This document shows, one piece after another, positions 34,395 to 37,427 of a DNA stretch of 37,427 bases. The notes below the pieces were generated by a model, which saw nothing but the letters and a program-made list of their open reading frames with translations, did no database searches and had not been told where the DNA came from. The stretch is taken from the NCBI GenBank assembly GCA_052034865.1, contig JBPOIC010000006.1, positions 1 through 37,427 on the forward strand. The letters are read 5' to 3'. This stretch comes from JBPOIC01 sp052034865 (lineage in GTDB: Bacteria; UBA10199; JADFYH01). Positions within the stretch are counted from its first letter, which is position 1, and every line of letters begins with the position of its first letter. Made by a program: the position numbers and the translations under genes.

Positions 34395-34637
34395 AAGAGC
34401 AAGTTTTGGAAAGCTGCTGCGCGACCCGCTAGTCCTTCTTCACGATGTTTCCTTAAAGAGTAAAAAATCTAAAGTTCATCGTGGTTAGAAGCAATTGTGC
34501 CGTCTTTACTGCTTGTTGATGATGTGCTGGCTTACGTTGCGCACCTAAAAAAAATCCTCACGTATTCATAAGATACGCTTGATTTTTTTATGCCCCGCGC
34601 GCCTTGTGCTCGCGACGATTTCTAAATAAGCTCTAAC
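34395..34637. repeat. Dispersed palindromic element, copy B
   Basis: About 240 bases that fill most of the 345-base gap between the divergent nadB-side gene and the FKBP gene. The left end, AGAGCAAGTTTTGGAAAG, and the right end read on the other strand, AGAGCTTATTTAGAAA, are imperfect inverted repeats; both continue into a TCGCGA/TGCGCGA block. The core 34536-34637 aligns with copy A (16072-16170). The conserved stem CGTATT / GATACG (34561-34577) has the loop CATAA here and CCC in copy A. The left 140 bases have no counterpart in copy A. Confidence 0.72.
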
Positions 34638-34704
34638 AGAACGGCTCTTCTCTAGAACTGAAGAGATTCGAAATCAATCGAAACCACCCATTCAGGAGGC
34701 TTTT

Positions 34705-35127
34705 ATGCAAACTCAAAAAAAACTGTTCGCCCTATTTTTCATACTCTTTCTCTCCATAGGGACGGGTTACGCCAACACGGTCAATACACCGAGCGGGTTA
34801 AAATACCAGGATAACAGGGTTGGATCGGGGGCTGTGGCCGAGAAAGGGAAAAGCGTTTCGGTCCACTACACCGGTTGGCTGGATGATCATGGAAGCAAGG
34901 GCGCCAAATTCGATAGCTCAAAAGATCGCGGTCAGCCTTTCGAATTTTTATTGGGAGCAGGTCAGGTGATTGCGGGTTGGGATGAAGGTGTGGCTGGAAT
35001 GAAAGTCGGCGGAAGCCGGACCTTGATGATTCCTGCCTCGCTTGGATATGGAGCTCGTGGTGCCGGACGGGCGATTCCTCCGAATGCAAATCTTATCTTC
35101 GATGTAGAGTTGTTGGGAGTGAAGTAG
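34705..35127 (+). CDS. Exported FKBP-type peptidyl-prolyl isomerase
   Basis: 140 residues with a Sec signal peptide (about 1-23) followed by a single FKBP domain: VSVHYTGWLDD, FDSSKDRGQPFEFLLGAGQVI, GWDEGVAGMKVGG, LMIPASLGYGARGAG and PPNANLIFDVELL. The active-site aromatic and acidic residues of the fold are present. It should assist folding of proline-containing proteins in the periplasm. AGGAGG lies five bases before the ATG. Apart from copy B of the dispersed element, no promoter is obvious. Confidence 0.93.
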   Translation: MQTQKKLFALFFILFLSIGTGYANTVNTPSGLKYQDNRVGSGAVAEKGKSVSVHYTGWLDDHGSKGAKFDSSKDRGQPFEFLLGAGQVIAGWDEGVAGMKVGGSRTLMIPASLGYGARGAGRAIPPNANLIFDVELLGVK

Positions 35128-35190
35128 AAAAAGTCCTGACAAAAGATCTTTAGATTTCAGACCTATGTTGTCTCCTGTCCGATCCTATTT

Positions 35191-35700
35191 ATGGAAAGTC
35201 CAACAACCAACTTGAAAGCCAAACCTGTTTCTGAAACCGCAGCCGAATTCAATCATCTCGTTCTTCCCCCCGATACCAATGCCCTGGGCACTATTTTCGG
35301 AGGACGGGTTATGGAGTGGATTGACGTTGCCGCTGCAATTGTGGCGACCCGGCATTGCAGGCGGGTGGCGGTGACGGCCAGTATGGATGCCTTGAGTTTC
35401 ATCTCGCCTATCCGTCTGGGAGATATCGTCATTTTAAAAGCGGCAGTAAATTACGTGCACAACACTTCGATGGAAATCGGAGTGCGGGTGGAATCCGAAG
35501 TTCCTAAAACGGGCGTCCGAAGTCACACAGCCAGTGCGTATCTGACCTTTGTCGCGCTCGATGATCAGGGAAAACCTGTTGAGGTTCCTGGCGTAGCCCC
35601 TGTGACATCTGATGAAAAAAGAAGATTTGAAGAAGGAAGACTTAGGCGTGAAGAGCGGTTGAACTGGAAGAAAGTACATCGAAATAAAAGAGGGGGTTGA
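35191..35700 (+). CDS. Acyl-CoA thioesterase, hotdog fold (YciA-like)
   Basis: A 169-residue single hotdog domain that would hydrolyse acyl-CoA. The active-site stretch is PPDTNALGTIFGGRVMEWIDVAAA, with the family Asn and Asp positions. Further strands are AVTASMDALSFISPIRLGDIV and TSMEIGVRVESE. The C-terminal tail (EEGRLRREERLNW) is basic and helical. The substrate chain length cannot be inferred. It lies 63 bases after the FKBP gene. Confidence 0.9.
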   Translation: MESPTTNLKAKPVSETAAEFNHLVLPPDTNALGTIFGGRVMEWIDVAAAIVATRHCRRVAVTASMDALSFISPIRLGDIVILKAAVNYVHNTSMEIGVRVESEVPKTGVRSHTASAYLTFVALDDQGKPVEVPGVAPVTSDEKRRFEEGRLRREERLNWKKVHRNKRGG

Positions 35701-35823
35701 TTTCTTATCAGTCAATCTCTAAGAGGGCAGCAGCCAAGTATCTTGGCACCCAATTCATGCCTCAAAATCAAGCATTTTATTTGTTTCAAAAGCAGCTTGT
35801 CTGTTTTTGCAGTTTAAGAAGAT

Positions 35824-36834
35824 ATGGATTTTTCAGAATACTACCCTATTGCTGTCCCGATTTTATGCCTGCTGTTTGTTGTGATTCTTGTTTTCTTTCT
35901 GCTCAGACGCCGAAAAAAACAGGTGGAGCTTACGCCTCTCCTGGAAGGCCTGAAAAAAAGTCACGACAACTTTGGTTCCCGAATCGATGCGATTTTGGGA
36001 AGGCGTTCCAAAATCGATGATGAAGTTTTTTCCCAACTCGAAGAAATTCTCTTAAGCGCTGATGTCGGCGTAAAAACTACCCAGAAGCTTCTGAAATACC
36101 TCTACGAAGACCTTACCCACGCTGGTAAACACGACATTCGTCTCCTGAAACATTCCATCAAACAACATCTGCTCAAAATTCTTACCGAAGGAAATCCTGA
36201 GCCGGTGACTTCTTCCGAAGTTCCCCTCGTTGTGATGATGGTAGGAGTGAATGGGGTTGGAAAAACAACGACCACCGGAAAACTGGCCAAAAAATTCAGG
36301 TCCAAAGGACAGAAGGTTTTGCTGGTTTGCGCCGATACCTTTCGTGCGGGAGCCATTCAGCAGCTCAAGATTTGGGCGGAACGGGTGGATGCCCATACCC
36401 TCTCGCAGGGAGATGGAGCTGATCCGGCTGCAGTGTCCTACGATGCGGTTAAGGCAGGGGCAGCCCGCGGCATCGATGTTGTTATGATTGATACCGCTGG
36501 ACGTTTGCATAGCAAGGTCAACCTGATGGAAGAGCTCAAGAAGGTCAAACGGGTGATCGGCAAGGCGCGGGAAGGGACTCCGCACGAGATCTATTTGGTC
36601 ATTGATGCAACCACGGGGCAAAACGCTTTCATTCAGGCGCGCGAGTTTCATCAGGCTCTGGGGGTAACAGGTCTGATCCTCACCAAACTGGATGGGACGG
36701 CGAAAGGCGGGATGGTCGTTGCCATTCGCGATGAATTGAAAATTCCTATCCGTTATATTGGTGTGGGAGAGCGAATTGATGATCTGCGTGAGTTTGATCC
36801 TAAAGAATTTGTTGAGGCGCTGTTAAGTTCTTAG
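35824..36834 (+). CDS. ftsY: Signal recognition particle receptor FtsY
   Basis: A 336-residue SRP GTPase that receives ribosome-SRP complexes at the inner membrane. A membrane segment (about 9-27, IAVPILCLLFVVILVFFLL) replaces the long acidic A domain of E. coli FtsY. The N domain is about 45-125 and the G domain begins at GVNGVGKTTTTGKLA (141-155). Other GTPase motifs are DTFRAGAIQQL, DTAGRLHSKVNLMEEL and TKLDGTAKGGMV. The end DDLREFDPKEFVEALL is typical. A truncated piece of the dispersed element may begin at the stop codon. Confidence 0.97.
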   Translation: MDFSEYYPIAVPILCLLFVVILVFFLLRRRKKQVELTPLLEGLKKSHDNFGSRIDAILGRRSKIDDEVFSQLEEILLSADVGVKTTQKLLKYLYEDLTHAGKHDIRLLKHSIKQHLLKILTEGNPEPVTSSEVPLVVMMVGVNGVGKTTTTGKLAKKFRSKGQKVLLVCADTFRAGAIQQLKIWAERVDAHTLSQGDGADPAAVSYDAVKAGAARGIDVVMIDTAGRLHSKVNLMEELKKVKRVIGKAREGTPHEIYLVIDATTGQNAFIQAREFHQALGVTGLILTKLDGTAKGGMVVAIRDELKIPIRYIGVGERIDDLREFDPKEFVEALLSS

Positions 36835-36856
36835 AGTATGTTTGTAAAGCTGCTGA
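36833..36856 (+). repeat. Possible half copy of the dispersed element
   Basis: AGAGTATGTTTGTAAAGCTGC directly after the ftsY stop matches AGAGCGTGTTTGGAAAG, the right end of copy A read on its other strand, with three differences in the first 17 bases. Nothing of the core follows. The match is short, so this is tentative. The rest of the 260-base gap to 37097 is AT-rich and I see no gene in it. Confidence 0.35.
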
Positions 36857-37097
36857 TTTTCCCTTCAATTTCCACATTCTCCATTCAGTGCATCTCTCCT
36901 AAGAGGATGGCCCTGCTCGAATCCATTTAATTTCCCTGCTCAAATCTCTACAATTCTAACTTCCTATTGTATCTCGAAATCCTTATAATTTTCTGTATTC
37001 GTTGAGATCCTGGATGGATCTTGTTGAAAGCTCCAAAAGCAATTTTTCTTTCCGATTCATTTCATTCGAATTCATATCTTTCATTTGAGGTGCCCCG

Positions 37098-37427
37098 ATG
37101 GAAACCGAACCGTTTTCACTGGCGTGGTTTTTAGGAGCCGTTGCGATCTTTCTGTTTGGCATTCGCATTAGCCGGATTGGGTTGCAGTTGTGGGGAGGGG
37201 ATCGGTTGCGAAAGATCATCGCCTCGCTCACCGAAAATCGCTGGATGGCCGTCGGCGTGGGCGCCTTTGTGACCTTGATCCTTCAATCTTCTTCAGCCAC
37301 CGCCAACATGCTCGTCTCTTTTGCTGGTGCGGGACTCATGAACCTGCCGCAGGCGATGGGTGTTTTGCTAGGAGCGGATATCGGTACAGCGTTTGTCGTC
37401 GTTTTGCTCTCGATTCGTAAAACCTCC
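37098..37427 (+). CDS. Na/Pi cotransporter family protein, N-terminal part (cut by window edge)
   Basis: 110 codons from the ATG at 37098 to the window end, with no stop. The start is supported by GAGG eight bases upstream. The protein opens with METEPFSLAWFLGAVAIFLFG, a membrane helix, and has the family QSSSATA motif in VTLILQSSSATANMLVSF followed by GAGLMNLPQAMGVLLGADIGT, the NptA/PhoU-type sodium-phosphate carrier pattern. The remainder, including the second QSSS repeat and any PhoU domain, lies outside the window. Confidence 0.9.
   Translation, partial: METEPFSLAWFLGAVAIFLFGIRISRIGLQLWGGDRLRKIIASLTENRWMAVGVGAFVTLILQSSSATANMLVSFAGAGLMNLPQAMGVLLGADIGTAFVVVLLSIRKTS

Noticed and set aside
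36983..37231. 82-codon open frame on the minus strand near the right end
   Set aside because: It overlaps the start of the Na/Pi cotransporter gene, whose motifs and ribosome binding site are clear.

Overview
The window is a compact, mostly housekeeping stretch of a Gram-negative bacterial chromosome. I infer a deltaproteobacterial-grade lineage (Myxococcota, Bdellovibrionota or an uncultivated relative). The grounds are a dprA-topA pair, PdxJ-type vitamin B6 synthesis, lipoproteins with lipoboxes, RlpA and MtgA, a tail-anchored eukaryote-like Ser/Thr kinase beside an FHA-GGDEF protein, and a TatT-type TRAP locus. No search was run, so the phylum is uncertain. No tRNA, rRNA, CRISPR array, prophage or transposase was seen.

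Layout. 1-3.5 kb: the 3' end of dprA, then topA and a HAD phosphatase. 3.8-5.9 kb: a 712-residue protein I do not recognise, closed by a bidirectional terminator. 6.0-8.9 kb (minus): thiS-thiG-thiC, with thiC cut by one in-frame TAA. 9.3-12.4 kb: a signalling group of Ser/Thr kinase, FHA-diguanylate cyclase and a convergent response regulator. 12.6-21.7 kb (plus): fur, tilS, ftsH, folP, glmM, pdxJ, nnr, tsaE and rlpA, tightly packed from glmM onward. 22-25 kb: mtgA (minus), then efp, a cbpA-type dnaJ and a cyclic-nucleotide-binding protein. 25.1-29.5 kb (minus): a TRAP transporter locus tatT-dctP-dctQM, with an unknown secreted protein divergent from tatT. 31-36.8 kb: pyrE, a small exported protein, nadB with a small exported partner (minus), an exported FKBP isomerase, an acyl-CoA thioesterase and ftsY. 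The window ends inside a Na/Pi cotransporter gene.

How the parts may work together. The kinase, the FHA-GGDEF protein (active site and inhibitory site intact) and the receiver protein could link threonine phosphorylation to c-di-GMP. TatT, DctP and the fused DctQM look like a complete TPAT-type TRAP importer. fur to rlpA is largely cell-envelope, cofactor and tRNA maintenance.

Most worth a second look: the single-codon interruption of thiC; a dispersed palindromic element found twice (after ftsH and upstream of the FKBP gene) with a possible half copy after ftsY; the unrecognised 712-residue protein with three similar beta-rich segments; and the kinase/FHA-GGDEF pair with candidate phospho-threonines in the cyclase N-terminal tail.
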